This document shows positions 35,362 through 44,922 of a stretch of 64,000 bases of DNA, one piece after another. Every line of letters starts with the position of its first letter. Position 1 is the stretch's first letter. The stretch comes from Iodobacter violaceini. Lineage in GTDB: Bacteria > Pseudomonadota > Gammaproteobacteria > Burkholderiales > Chitinibacteraceae. The position numbers were made by a program, and so were the translations under genes. Below the pieces are notes generated by a model. The model made no database searches and was not told the DNA's origin. It was given only the letters and a program-made list of their open reading frames with translations. The stretch spans positions 620,001 to 684,000 of the forward strand of contig NZ_JAAOLX010000001.1 of NCBI RefSeq assembly GCF_011601265.1, read 5' to 3'.

Positions 35362-36123
35362 TTACAGTAATCCCGGCAACACGGCCCTTGCATTGGCGCT
35401 TGTGGCGGCGGCTAATTCCTCAAGGCTGATCCCGCGTAACTCGGCCAGCACCTCCGCCATCCTGACAAGTTCTCCCGGTTGATTGCGCTGGCGGTCCAGC
35501 CAGGCAGGCGGAATATCTGGGGCGTCGGTTTCCATTACCAGAGCTTCTAAGGGTAAATCACGGGCCAGTTTGCGTATCCGCTGCGAGCCTGAGTAAGTCA
35601 TCGCCCCGCCAAACCCCAGCTTAAACCCCAGCGAAATAAATACCTCGGCCTGTTGCACGCTGCCATTAAAGGCATGGGCAATACCGCCCTTAACCCGCCA
35701 TTTACGCAAATATTTAAGCAGCGGATCCTGAGCGCGACGCAGATGCAGCAGCACCGGCAAATCAAAATCCCGTGCCAGCTTCAGCTGGGCTTCCAGCAGC
35801 CCGATCTGGCGGTTGGCATCCAGATTGGGCACATAAAAATCCAGCCCAATCTCCCCCACCGCCACCGGCTGATGCTGCTCCAGATAATGCTGCAAAGTCA
35901 GCAAATGCTCATCCCGATGCACCGCCGTATAAATCGGGTGCAGGCCAAAAGCCGGAAAGCAGCCATAGCGGATGCGCATCGTCAGTGCATCGGCAAAAGT
36001 CGCCTCACTCACTGCAGGCACCACAATCTGCTGCACCCCAGCCAGCCTTGCAGCTGCCACCACCTCATCCCGGTCTGCGGCAAATTCCGGGGCATCCAGA
36101 TGGCAATGAGTATCTATCCACAT
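35362..36123 (-). CDS. TatD-family metal-dependent deoxyribonuclease
   Basis: A 253-residue TIM-barrel hydrolase. The opening W-I-D-T-H-C-H-L-D, the GEIGLDFY glutamate strand, the HLRRAQ and G-G-I-A-H-A-F-N histidines, and the METDAPDIPP aspartate make the full binuclear metal site. TatD enzymes are 3'-5' exonucleases implicated in DNA and RNA turnover. It is separated from murB by a fragment of the dispersed repeat (36141-36236), so the two may not be co-transcribed. Confidence 0.92.
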   Translation of the reverse strand: MWIDTHCHLDAPEFAADRDEVVAAARLAGVQQIVVPAVSEATFADALTMRIRYGCFPAFGLHPIYTAVHRDEHLLTLQHYLEQHQPVAVGEIGLDFYVPNLDANRQIGLLEAQLKLARDFDLPVLLHLRRAQDPLLKYLRKWRVKGGIAHAFNGSVQQAEVFISLGFKLGFGGAMTYSGSQRIRKLARDLPLEALVMETDAPDIPPAWLDRQRNQPGELVRMAEVLAELRGISLEELAAATSANARAVLPGLL

Positions 36124-36140
36124 AGAGTATTTTCCTTTAG

Positions 36141-36236
36141 CAGCCGCCGCCCCTTGGTCGAAACCCCGGGCCGCTTATTTCTCATATCGCAGCTTCAAGG
36201 GGGATTTAAGCCCTATGCCAAGAGAGTGCTTATTAA
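36141..36236 (-). repeat. Fragment of the dispersed repeat family (copy C)
   Basis: Read on the minus strand, this stretch matches the GGGCTTAAA...CCCCTTGAA...GGGGTTTCG section of the full copies at 46485-46814 and 59583-59919. It is truncated and diverged, lacking the conserved AACGTGCCGAAGGCAC end. It lies in the murB-tatD spacer. Confidence 0.6.
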
Positions 36237-36295
36237 GTTGTGACTTACAAAAGCTAAATGGCTTAGCAGCGATCGGCAGCCCTCCGGCGCCGGCA

Positions 36296-37312
36296 TCACC
36301 ACCAAACCGGCTCTGCCTCCAGCTCTACGTCAAATTTCTCTTTCACATCGGCTTGTACGGCGGCGGTAAGACTGGCTATGTCGTTTTGCGTTGCGCCCCC
36401 ATGATTTACCAGCACCAGCGCTTGTTTCTGATACATACCTGCCGGCCCCAGCTGACGGCCTTTCCAGCCAGCGCGCTCAATCAGCCAGCCTGCGGCCAGT
36501 TTGTAATGATCTGGCCCTGCAGGATAAGAAACCAGCTCCGGGTGTGCGGCCAGCACCTGCCCGCGCAGCTCAGCTGTCACGACCGGGTTTTTAAAAAAGC
36601 TGCCCGCATTACCAATCACCGCCGGATCAGGCAATTTGCGCTGGCGTACATTAATCACCGCCTGAGCCACAGCGCTGGCCGACAGAGGCAAGCCCAGCGC
36701 GGCCAGCTCCTGCCCGATATCACCATAATTCGTTTTGATGCTGGCAGACTTTGATAATTTAAAAACGACTTCGCCGATCAGCCATTTGCCTGCTTCGGCC
36801 TGCTTAAAACAGCTGTCCCGATAGGCAAACTGGCATTCTGCAGCGCTAAATACGCGGGCATGGCCATCTGCAAGACTATAGGCCGTCAGCTCATATAAGC
36901 AGTCTTTTACTTCTACCCCATAAGCACCAATATTTTGCACAGGAGCCGCGCCCACTGTGCCGGGGATCAGCGATAAGTTTTCTAAACCTGCCCAGCCCTG
37001 AGCTAAGGTCCAGGCTACAAACTCATGCCAGCTTTCACCGCCTGCTGCAGCGACATACCACGCTTCATCGTCTTCTCTCAGTAAACGGCGCCCTTTTAAA
37101 GCAACAGCAATAACCAGGGCATTGATTTGCTCAGGCAACACCAAATTACTGCCGCCGCCCAGAACACGCCATGGCAGTGCTTTTAAGCCAGGGTTCTGAC
37201 AGAGTTCAAACAATTGGGCGGGATCAGTCAGCGGGAGAAAATGGCTGGCAACGGCGGGTAAACCGAGGGTATTAGCGTTTTTCAGATCAAAATTATATTG
37301 AATGGGCAGCAT
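36296..37312 (-). CDS. murB: UDP-N-acetylenolpyruvoylglucosamine reductase
   Basis: A 338-residue flavoprotein making UDP-MurNAc for peptidoglycan. FAD-binding L-G-G-G-S-N-L-V-L near residue 52, NLSLIPGTVGAAPVQNIGAYG, YRDSCFK and the catalytic serine in N-A-G-S-F-F-K-N-P are all present. The length and the C-terminal extension fit type I MurB. It begins at 37312, close to the chitinase terminator. Confidence 0.96.
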   Translation of the reverse strand: MLPIQYNFDLKNANTLGLPAVASHFLPLTDPAQLFELCQNPGLKALPWRVLGGGSNLVLPEQINALVIAVALKGRRLLREDDEAWYVAAAGGESWHEFVAWTLAQGWAGLENLSLIPGTVGAAPVQNIGAYGVEVKDCLYELTAYSLADGHARVFSAAECQFAYRDSCFKQAEAGKWLIGEVVFKLSKSASIKTNYGDIGQELAALGLPLSASAVAQAVINVRQRKLPDPAVIGNAGSFFKNPVVTAELRGQVLAAHPELVSYPAGPDHYKLAAGWLIERAGWKGRQLGPAGMYQKQALVLVNHGGATQNDIASLTAAVQADVKEKFDVELEAEPVWW

Positions 37313-37360
37313 GGGAAGATCAGATCAAATCAGCAAAGTGGGGATTATCCCCCACTCAGA

Positions 37361-37393
37361 CAAAAAAAACCCCCATGCCTGAGCATGAGGGTT
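37361..37393 (-). terminator. Rho-independent terminator of the chitinase gene
   Basis: On the minus strand, AACCCTCATGC-TCAG-GCATGGGGGTT forms an 11-pair stem with one U-G wobble, followed by TTTTTT. It ends the chitinase transcript, which reads leftward. Confidence 0.88.
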
Positions 37394-37440
37394 AAAAGTC
37401 TAGCTAGCTTGCTAATTTCACTGACTAGATTTTGTGAGTC

Positions 37441-39375
37441 TTACTGACGAACCTTGCTCATTGCATTCATCAATGTACCAGTGCTGTCATCACCATCAAG
37501 CGACCAGCTGAATGCGCCGCCCAAACCATTGGCTTTAACATAATCAAGCTTGGTCTGAATCACATCGGTTGTATCGTAAGACCAGAATGTATTGCCATCG
37601 TATTTCCATGATTGCTTGGTAACAGGATGAACAAATACAGAGCCGGCCGCGTTTTTCAGAACGCGATAGTCTTCAATCCCTTCTTCATATTTACCCTTAG
37701 CCGGGCCTGTTGCAGACTGATACAAGCCATTGTTGATATTAGGCACGCCAGTCCATCCGCGACCGTAGAAAGGAATACCTAATACGATCTTGCTGGCTGG
37801 TGCGCCTGCTGCAATCAGGTTTTTCACTGCGCTGTCGATATTGTATTGCGCTGCTAAACCTGGCTTACCGGTTTTAGGATCGATATAACGCGGGCTGGCA
37901 GGATCATTGTAAAGATGCGACTGGAAGTCTGTCGGCCCCTTGGCATCCCATCCGCCATTGAAGTCGTATGACATCAGATTAATCCAATCCAGATACTTGC
38001 TGTACTCCCCCGGCTCGGTCATGGCAATTTTTTCAGCCCCTGCACCAATCGCTACAGTCAGGCCATACTTCTTGCCTGTTGTTGCGGTAAGCGCATCCAG
38101 CTGCGCACGGAATTCTTTCAGCAGCAGGGTGTTATTTTGCTTATCGTTAGGCGATACGGTATTGGTGCCTATCCCTTGCACGCCCGGGTATTCCCAATCG
38201 ATATCAATCCCGTCGAACACGCCTGCAGCTGTGCCTTTACCACCGGCATTCGAGCCTGCATCAAATGGAATATTGCCCTTGATGTAGAGATCGATACAAC
38301 TGGAAACCAGTTGCTTGCGGCTTGCATCGGTAGCAGCAGCATTCGAGAACCACTTAGACCAGGTCCAGCCACCTAAAGAAATAAACACTTTAAGGTTAGG
38401 ATTTTTGGCTTTCAGTTTTTTAAGCTGGTTAAAGTTGCCTTTCAGGCCACCTTTGCCATCTTCGCCCCAAACATCACCCACACCATCTACGGAATCACTT
38501 GCGCCGAAACCTTTCTGGAAGTCGGCCCAGCCATCGCCACCGTCTTGCGAGCCATTTTCTGCCTTAGTCACGATGCCGCATTCGTAGCCGCCATTTTTGG
38601 CATAGATATTACCAAAGGCATAGTTCAGGAAAGTCATCTTCGCCGCGGAGCCGCTAGTCTGAACATGCTTCACCAGATAGCCACGATCGTAAATGCCCCA
38701 CTGTGCAAAGTAAGACCCAACTTGCGTGCTGCCTGACGGTGTTGGTGCAGGTGTAGGAACAGGCGTTGGTACCGGAGTTGGAACAGGTGTTGGTACTGGT
38801 GTCGGTACCGGCGTTGGAACAGGTGTTGGTACTGGTGTCGGTACCGGCGTTGGAACAGGTGTTGGTACTGGTGTTGGTACCGGAGTTGGAACAGGTGTTG
38901 GTACCGTTGAGCAGGCACCTAAATCAAGCCATGGCTTACCTGCGCCCACATTGGTGGTTGGGTCATCGCCCTGAGTCCACCACTGTGCTTTGTAGTTACG
39001 GCCTTTATAAGTAACCGATTGCCCGCCCGTATAGGCTGTCGTTGCTGTCCATGTCTGGTAGCAAGCCGATGGCGCTGGTGTAGGGGCAGGCGTTGGAACT
39101 GGTGTTGGGCCTGGTGTAGGAACAGGAGTTGGAGCTGGTGTAGGAACGGGCGTAGGTGCCGGTGTTGGTGTACCCGATTGCAAAGCCCATGGGCCCCACT
39201 GATCTGCACCAGGCACATTACCCTTAGTCCACCATTGTGCTTTCCAATCCTTACCACCGTAGCTCACCACTTCTCCACCGGTATAGGTGGTTGCGGCATC
39301 CCATGCGGGTGCCGCAAACGCTTGCATCACAATAAACGCAGCAGGAATTACTGCTAAACGACTGTAGTTCGACAT
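37441..39375 (-). CDS. Secreted GH18 chitinase with two chitin-binding modules
   Basis: A 644-residue secreted enzyme starting MSNYSRLAV. Signal peptide (1-25, cleaved after AFA); first CBM5/12 module (about 27-70, [20 protein letters not shown]); Pro/Thr linker; second CBM5/12 module (about 105-160, [20 protein letters not shown]); a much longer Pro-Thr-Pro-Val linker; and the GH18 catalytic barrel (about 220-644), with [11 protein letters not shown] and the acid-catalyst motif [10 protein letters not shown]. It hydrolyses chitin to short oligomers. The linker is a DNA tandem repeat (see 38744-38905). GGAG lies nine bases before the ATG at 39375; an ATG at 39390 would add five residues. Confidence 0.95.
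   Translation of the reverse strand: MSNYSRLAVIPAAFIVMQAFAAPAWDAATTYTGGEVVSYGGKDWKAQWWTKGNVPGADQWGPWALQSGTPTPAPTPVPTPAPTPVPTPGPTPVPTPAPTPAPSACYQTWTATTAYTGGQSVTYKGRNYKAQWWTQGDDPTTNVGAGKPWLDLGACSTVPTPVPTPVPTPVPTPVPTPVPTPVPTPVPTPVPTPVPTPVPTPVPTPVPTPAPTPSGSTQVGSYFAQWGIYDRGYLVKHVQTSGSAAKMTFLNYAFGNIYAKNGGYECGIVTKAENGSQDGGDGWADFQKGFGASDSVDGVGDVWGEDGKGGLKGNFNQLKKLKAKNPNLKVFISLGGWTWSKWFSNAAATDASRKQLVSSCIDLYIKGNIPFDAGSNAGGKGTAAGVFDGIDIDWEYPGVQGIGTNTVSPNDKQNNTLLLKEFRAQLDALTATTGKKYGLTVAIGAGAEKIAMTEPGEYSKYLDWINLMSYDFNGGWDAKGPTDFQSHLYNDPASPRYIDPKTGKPGLAAQYNIDSAVKNLIAAGAPASKIVLGIPFYGRGWTGVPNINNGLYQSATGPAKGKYEEGIEDYRVLKNAAGSVFVHPVTKQSWKYDGNTFWSYDTTDVIQTKLDYVKANGLGGAFSWSLDGDDSTGTLMNAMSKVRQ
38744..38905 (-). 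repeat. Tandem repeat encoding the chitinase Pro-Thr linker
   Basis: Twelve-base units, each giving the four-residue Pro-Val-Pro-Thr cycle, are repeated about a dozen times. Two perfect 36-base higher-order units lie at 38780-38815 and 38816-38851, with degenerate ones on each side. Copy number should vary by slippage without changing frame, lengthening or shortening the linker. Confidence 0.85.
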
Positions 39376-40135
39376 AAAGGGAGTCTCCATCCTCTTTAGA
39401 CTGATTGGCGTTATTCACGCATCTCAACTGGTATTAGCGCCTTCCTACAAGCTGTCAATTCTGCGAAAGCTTCACCTGTATTCAGAGCAGTATCAAGCCA
39501 ATTCTCTTTGTAACCGGTCATGATGGGTTTCATTACTCACCATTCTATTTTTCTTGTCAAGCCCTCAATTATGAATAAAAAAATACTCTTCTGCCTTCAC
39601 TGCAAAACAGTCTGCTTTAACTACATAGCCAGGCATCATAATCATTGACGCATTGCAACAATTTATTCGAAAAACTCTGTTTTCAATTTAAAATGGCGTT
39701 ATTAATAAATATTGCATTGCAACATAATTTTTATTTTCTGTAATTTATATGATTTTATTGGTGTAGTTTTCGCGCAAGAATTACACAAATATTTCAATAT
39801 AAACCTGTGTGTTTAGCAAAAAAAGTATACATTAAACTGCTTATACTGAATATTTGCTTTCTTGAGCCATACACAACAATTCTAGTTTTGTAATTAATTG
39901 CAACAAGCTCCTTCCGTCCTATCAGACGCCCTTGCTAAAAGAGGCAATTGCAATAATTGGTATTAACTGAAATGAAATATTGATTTAAAAGGAAATAGCA
40001 GCAAGCATCACAAGCTATAAAAAAACTATTTAAGTAAAAAACAAGAAAGAAATTAATTATTTTTTTAAATATATTTTTACATTTAATCTTTCTTATTTAG
40101 AAAGATTAAAAAATGGGACAACGCACTTTGCAGTA
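39376..40135. other. 760-base AT-rich non-coding region upstream of the chitinase
   Basis: No frame here has a ribosome site or recognisable product. The nonamer ATTGCAACA recurs at 39652-39660, 39716-39724 and 39897-39905, with a near match ATTGCAATA at 39947-39955, all on the plus strand. These may be regulator sites for chitinase control. The length is unusual for this otherwise compact window. Confidence 0.5.
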
Positions 40136-40627
40136 TCAGGGACGATTACCCAAATTCCAGCGTGCGCAATACCATTTGCTTTGATTATTAGGAAGGCCAA
40201 CCAGAACGCTGCCAAACTTAGACAGATAACGAGGATAGCTCCCCGCCAGAGGGACAAAAGCAAAGCCCATGCTTGCTTCAATATTTTTGCGCACAGTTTC
40301 CACTTGTTCAGGAATCAGCGCCCCCACCATCAAGGCACCCGAACTGGGCAGACTCACAAAAACCTCACTGACTTTATTGCCGCCCAGTGAGGCATTTTGT
40401 GCTTCAAACCACTCCGCCTCTCCCCATACCCGCAGAGGGTCACCCAAATACTGCCGGAAATAACTGCGCCACCATTCATTCGACCATTCACTGCGGCAAG
40501 ACAAAGCCGCCTCCATCTTATCGCCAAAATGGGTAGGCAATTTACCTGCAGCGGCGGCAGGCAAAGCCATGCTGAGCAGCAGGGTAAGCACTAAATAGCG
40601 GCAGGTGCTTAGTTTCAATGCGGGCAT
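40136..40627 (-). CDS. Exported protein of unknown function
   Basis: A 163-residue protein with a signal peptide (about 1-27, ending LPAAAAG). The mature part is about 136 residues, rich in aromatic residues (RSEWSNEWWRSYFRQYLGD), with two Cys that could form a disulfide. No family is recognised. It stands alone between ppc and the AT-rich chitinase upstream region. Confidence 0.7.
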   Translation of the reverse strand: MPALKLSTCRYLVLTLLLSMALPAAAAGKLPTHFGDKMEAALSCRSEWSNEWWRSYFRQYLGDPLRVWGEAEWFEAQNASLGGNKVSEVFVSLPSSGALMVGALIPEQVETVRKNIEASMGFAFVPLAGSYPRYLSKFGSVLVGLPNNQSKWYCARWNLGNRP

Positions 40628-40716
40628 TGTCCTGAAGAATCAATATGCGGGGGGGATGAAAAAATTCATACAAACTTATTTTAGCCTGACAAACTAGCAC
40701 AGGCTAAACTCACAAG

Positions 40717-40758
40717 CAAAAAAAAAGCCGGGTAACGTATTACACGCCAGCCCAGCTT
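40717..40758 (-). terminator. Rho-independent terminator of ppc
   Basis: On the minus strand, AAGCTGGG (from 40758) pairs, with one U-G, with CCCGGCTT (to 40725) and is followed by a run of seven or more T. A large loop separates the arms. Confidence 0.7.
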
Positions 40759-40778
40759 CTTATGATTTACTGCACGGC

Positions 40779-43556
40779 TTAACCGCTATTGCGCAAACCC
40801 GCCGCAATGCCGTTAATTGTTAAATGCACCGCATGCTGTACATCTTCACTCGCCTCACCACTGCGCAGGCGTTTGAGCAGCTCAACCTGCAGGTGATTCA
40901 GCGGGTCAAGATAAGGCAGGCGGTTATCCAGGCTGCGGGCCAGCATTGGGTTATCTGCCAGCAATTCACCATGCTTGGAAATTGCTTGTACCGCATCTAC
41001 GGTACGCTGCCATTCTGCTTTAATCCGCGTAAAGATACGCTGTGCCAGTTCCTGATCCTGAACCAGCTCAGAGTAACGGGCCGCAATCGCAATATCCGAT
41101 TTAGCCAGCACCATATCCATATTAGAGATCGTAGAGTTAAAGAATGGCCAGTCACGATAAAGCTGCTGCAACAGTGCCAAACCTTCATCGCCTGCTTCTT
41201 TAAGATACTCGCTGATTGCAGTACCAAAGCCATACCAGCCCGGCAACATTAAGCGGCACTGGCTCCATGAGAATACCCAAGGAATCGCACGCAAATCGCC
41301 GATGCTGTTGGTGCTCTTACGCGCTGCCGGACGGGAGCCGATATTCAGGCTCGGAATCTCATTAATCGGCGTGGCTTCACGGAAGTAGGTAATGAAATCA
41401 GGCGTTGCATACACCAGATCACGGTAAGCCTGATAGGCGCTCAGACTGAGCTTTTCCATCAGCTGACGGCGTTCCATCACATCATTTAATGGTGGTGAGG
41501 CCTCAGGGAAACTGGCTTCCAGCGTGGCGGCAATCAGGATCTCCAAATTACGGCGCCCTACTTCGCGATCCGCATACTTGGCGGTAATCACTTCACCCTG
41601 CTCAGTAATCCGAATCTGACCATTCACTGAGCCAGCAGGCTGGGCCAGGATCGCATCGTGCGCCGGGCCACCACCACGGCCAACCGTACCGCCACGGCCA
41701 TGGAACAAGCGCATTTTAAAATTTGCAGCCTGAAATACTTCAACCAGTGTGAGCTCTGCTTTATATAGCTCCCAGTTGGAGGTCAGATAACCGCCGTCTT
41801 TATTCGAATCCGAATAACCCAGCATCACTTCCTGCACATCATCCCGGCAGCCCAAAAGATTACGCCATTGTGGGATTGCAAACAGCTCGGTCATGATTTT
41901 GCCTGCACTGCGCAAATCAGGAATGGTTTCGAATAAAGGAATGATATTAATCTTGGAAGACAGCTTAGGCGCAAGCTGCACCAGGCCCACTTCCTTCATC
42001 AGTACGGCCACTTCCAGCATATCCGAAACCGAATCACAGTTAGAGATAATGTAATTAGGCAGTACCGATGCGCCGTAGCGCGCTTGCACTTCACTTGCAG
42101 CGCGATAAATATCCAGCTCTTTTTGCACATCTTCGCTGTATTCAACGTAGGCCGAAGTCAAAGGCCGGGCGCTGGATAATTCACGCAGCAGCACCGCACG
42201 GCGCGATGCTTCATCCAGGCGCATGTATTCTTCAAGGCCAGCATGGGTAAACAACTCAGAAATCACTTTTTCATGCATGCCGGAATACTGGCGCATATCC
42301 AGCGGCGCCAGATAAAATCCAAACACCGATACCGCGCGCTGCAAACGGCGTAAACGGCCATTGGCCAGCAGCGCTGCACCGTGCGCTTTAAGCGAGGCCG
42401 CAATCACGGCTAAATCATCCAGCAGCTCTTGCGCATTCGCATATTCAGCCGCATTGGCCACATCGTGCAACTGATGATGGAAAGTGCCGATTTTAACCGC
42501 GGTAGCAAAAATACGCGCCCGCACGGCAGACACAGCGAGGCGATATGGCTCTTCTGATTTACGGTCTTTCTCATCTGTGGCCGAATTTGCCAGGGCCTGC
42601 AAAGCCGAATCCACATCCACAATCCGTGTGGACATCGATAATTCGTTTTCCAGCTTCATGCACTGCTGGTAGTAATAATCTAAAGCGATACCAGACTGAC
42701 GCGACACGGCGTAGCGCAATACATCGCCCGTTACAAAAGGATTTCCGTCGCGGTCACCGCCAATCCAGCTGCCTACCTGAATAAAGTTAGGCAGGCTGAT
42801 GTTCTGCTCACAGAGCCCTGCCAGCTTGTCTTCCAAATCCAGATAAAGCCGTGGCAGCTCGTGCAGGAAAGTATTACGGAAATACGCAGCACCGTTTTCA
42901 ATCTCGTCCTGAACAGTCAGCTTGAAAGTACGGATTTCGCGGGTTTGCCACAGCGCCAGCAAAACACGCTCCAGTGCCGCTTTATTATCACTTAACTCTT
43001 CAGGCGTCATGGCATAGCGATCGCGCTCTGCTAAAAGCTGCGCCACAGCACGGTGGGAATCCAGGATGGTCTTGCGCTTTACTTCAGTTGGGTGAGCCGT
43101 CAGCACGGGGGCAATTAAGCTTTCACCCAGCATGGCAATAATTTCTGCCGCCTTAACGCCTCTGCCTGTTAAGGTGTTAATCGCTGCAGCAATACTGCCA
43201 CGCTGAGGGCCGGAGCCCGCAATCTTATGCGCGCGGCGGCGGCGATTATGGTGTAAATCTTCAGCAATATTAGACAGGTGCGAGAAATAACCAAAACCAC
43301 GCACCAGGGCAACGGTGGTGGCTGGATCCAGACCAGATAAAGATTTGGCAAGCATTTTACCCGCTTCCGGATTGCTGCCTTGCACATAAGACAGAGCGAG
43401 TTCACGAATGGACTCTATCTGCTCGGCAGTAGCAATTCCTGCTTGCTCGCGAATGGTCGCAGCGAGTAGTTCAGCGAGTAATTCAAGATCCCGTTTAAGG
43501 GGCAGATCTTTATCAGCAATCGTTTCGAGTACGGGCATCAGAGCAATCCAGTTCAT
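40779..43556 (-). CDS. ppc: Phosphoenolpyruvate carboxylase
   Basis: A protein of about 925 residues that adds bicarbonate to phosphoenolpyruvate to refill oxaloacetate. The catalytic His lies in VLTAHPTEVKRKT, the active-site loop in FHGRGGTVGRGGGP, and the GYSDSNKDGGYLTSNW block and C-terminal G-I-A-A-G-L-R-N-S-G, which binds allosteric ligands, are intact. Starts at 43556 (MNWIALMP), 43538 (MPVLETI) or 43571 are all possible; none has a strong ribosome site. Stands alone. Confidence 0.95.
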   Translation of the reverse strand: MNWIALMPVLETIADKDLPLKRDLELLAELLAATIREQAGIATAEQIESIRELALSYVQGSNPEAGKMLAKSLSGLDPATTVALVRGFGYFSHLSNIAEDLHHNRRRRAHKIAGSGPQRGSIAAAINTLTGRGVKAAEIIAMLGESLIAPVLTAHPTEVKRKTILDSHRAVAQLLAERDRYAMTPEELSDNKAALERVLLALWQTREIRTFKLTVQDEIENGAAYFRNTFLHELPRLYLDLEDKLAGLCEQNISLPNFIQVGSWIGGDRDGNPFVTGDVLRYAVSRQSGIALDYYYQQCMKLENELSMSTRIVDVDSALQALANSATDEKDRKSEEPYRLAVSAVRARIFATAVKIGTFHHQLHDVANAAEYANAQELLDDLAVIAASLKAHGAALLANGRLRRLQRAVSVFGFYLAPLDMRQYSGMHEKVISELFTHAGLEEYMRLDEASRRAVLLRELSSARPLTSAYVEYSEDVQKELDIYRAASEVQARYGASVLPNYIISNCDSVSDMLEVAVLMKEVGLVQLAPKLSSKINIIPLFETIPDLRSAGKIMTELFAIPQWRNLLGCRDDVQEVMLGYSDSNKDGGYLTSNWELYKAELTLVEVFQAANFKMRLFHGRGGTVGRGGGPAHDAILAQPAGSVNGQIRITEQGEVITAKYADREVGRRNLEILIAATLEASFPEASPPLNDVMERRQLMEKLSLSAYQAYRDLVYATPDFITYFREATPINEIPSLNIGSRPAARKSTNSIGDLRAIPWVFSWSQCRLMLPGWYGFGTAISEYLKEAGDEGLALLQQLYRDWPFFNSTISNMDMVLAKSDIAIAARYSELVQDQELAQRIFTRIKAEWQRTVDAVQAISKHGELLADNPMLARSLDNRLPYLDPLNHLQVELLKRLRSGEASEDVQHAVHLTINGIAAGLRNSG

Positions 43557-43968
43557 GATTGAATCGGGCAAACGGTTTCATTCTAACAAGAACCTGCGGC
43601 TTTCACTGATAGATTATTACAAAAAAATATGTACCTGAAATACCCGGACTACATTTCAAATAGATGTCTGATCTATAAGGAAATATCTGAAACCCCTCAA
43701 TCGCACCAGGAAAAAAGTGTGGTTTTTAACACCCAATTTGCTACAAACAAAGCGCAATTACTCATTTAAATGAATAAAGTGCTGAATGCTAAGCCATTAT
43801 TTAAATGTGAATTTTACAAATTGAGAATCACCTCACCAATAAAATCAAAGCAAATAGTAAGTTTAAAAAAATATAATGGAAAGATTCAATGGCATAATCA
43901 TGTAATAAAATACACCTGCCGCTTTTTTCATTCGCAAATATTACTGCACTCACTTCCAGGCTGCTGCT
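43557..43968. other. Divergent intergenic region between ppc and the phzF-like gene
   Basis: A 412-base AT-rich spacer. Short frames in it lack ribosome sites and resemble nothing. It must contain the promoters of both divergent genes, but no clear -35/-10 pair or strong inverted repeat is seen. Confidence 0.45.
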
Positions 43969-44811
43969 ATGACGTCCTATCCCTTTCACCTTATCAATAC
44001 CTTTGCTGAACGGCGTTTAAGTGGGAACCCCATTGTCGTGTTTACCACCGAAGAAATGCCCGACGAGCCAACACGGCAAGCACTGGCATTTCAAATGGGC
44101 GTAGCAGAAACCGCATTTATTGCGGCAAACGACACACAAGTTCATGTGCATTCAACGCAATACATGCTGCCTTTTTCTGTGCAAGCCATGCTGGCCACAG
44201 CCGAAGCATCGCATCCCGATGAAACAGGCCTTGCTGCACAGGCATTTAAAACCAATCAGGGGCAAACCTGGCTGTTACGCCAGGGTGACCGCTGGTGGAG
44301 CCAGCTGGCCACAGCCCACACCCGCCCGGCCCAGCACAGCAATTTAGAAATTGCCCCGGCCCTTGGCATTGCAGCAACAGATATTATTGGCACGCCCTTA
44401 TTTGTTGATTGCGGGCTGGAACAACTCATTGTGCAGGTCAGATCACAGCAATCTGTTTTGCAGGCCAATCCACAGGTCAGCTCGTTGTCCAGGCTGGCCG
44501 AATCCAGCAAAAACTTGCCCCAGGCCGCTGTATGGTCCAGCGATGGCGACCATATCACCCTCCGGTTTTTTTCCTGCGATGCATTTCAGGTGTATGAAGA
44601 TTTTGGGGCAGGCACGGGTGCGGCAAATATAGCAGGCTGGATGATGGCATCAGGGCAAAGCGCTCCCTTTAGCCTGAGAATCGAACAGGGGCTGACCATA
44701 CAACGTCTGTTCAGCCGTTTAAGCGTGATTCATGTAGAAGTAGATGCACAGCGCAATATCAGGGTTGGCGGAAACACACACCGGGTTGGCGGAGGAGTGA
44801 TTGAGCTTTAA
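43969..44811 (+). CDS. Divergent PhzF-family protein
   Basis: A 280-residue protein with the two-lobed PhzF isomerase fold: N-terminal FHLINTFAERRLSGNPIVVF, the conserved Glu in G-V-A-E-T-A-F-I, and the C-lobe E-D-F-G-A-G-T-G-A-A-N segment with its Asp. The usual Cys-Gly-His-Ala motif of the N-lobe is replaced by P-F-S-V-Q-A-M-L, so the catalytic-site His of PhzF is missing. It may be inactive or use another mechanism. No phenazine genes are near. Confidence 0.82.
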   Translation: MTSYPFHLINTFAERRLSGNPIVVFTTEEMPDEPTRQALAFQMGVAETAFIAANDTQVHVHSTQYMLPFSVQAMLATAEASHPDETGLAAQAFKTNQGQTWLLRQGDRWWSQLATAHTRPAQHSNLEIAPALGIAATDIIGTPLFVDCGLEQLIVQVRSQQSVLQANPQVSSLSRLAESSKNLPQAAVWSSDGDHITLRFFSCDAFQVYEDFGAGTGAANIAGWMMASGQSAPFSLRIEQGLTIQRLFSRLSVIHVEVDAQRNIRVGGNTHRVGGGVIEL

Positions 44812-44834
44812 GCTGCAAAAGCCAGAAGGGAAAC

Positions 44835-44881
44835 CCAAAGCGGCTCATTTAAAAGCGCATTTACGCTAAAAGCCGCTTTGG
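44835..44881. terminator. Hairpin between convergent phzF-like and ubiB genes
   Basis: CCAAAGCGGCT (44835-44845) pairs with AGCCGCTTTGG (44871-44881), with a nested AGCG/CGCT inside. It has no long T run, but its place between two convergent genes suggests termination. Confidence 0.6.
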
Positions 44882-44922
44882 CGCGGGCGGGGTGCCCCTG
44901 CAGATCTGGCCTGTGATCAGTA

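Noticed and set aside
36215-36754. Plus-strand frame of 179 codons opposite murB
   Set aside because: Antisense shadow of murB, which has full family motifs.
38726-38974. Plus-strand Gly-Val-Gly-Thr repeat frame
   Set aside because: It is the complement of the chitinase Pro-Thr linker and has no start signals.
40093-40281. Minus-strand 62-codon hydrophobic frame
   Set aside because: It overlaps the exported-protein gene in another frame with no ribosome site.
40680-40708. TTTAGCCTG/CAGGCTAAA hairpin downstream of ppc
   Set aside because: A real 9-bp inverted repeat, but the ppc terminator precedes it and no T run follows on a useful strand; its role is unclear, so it was not called.
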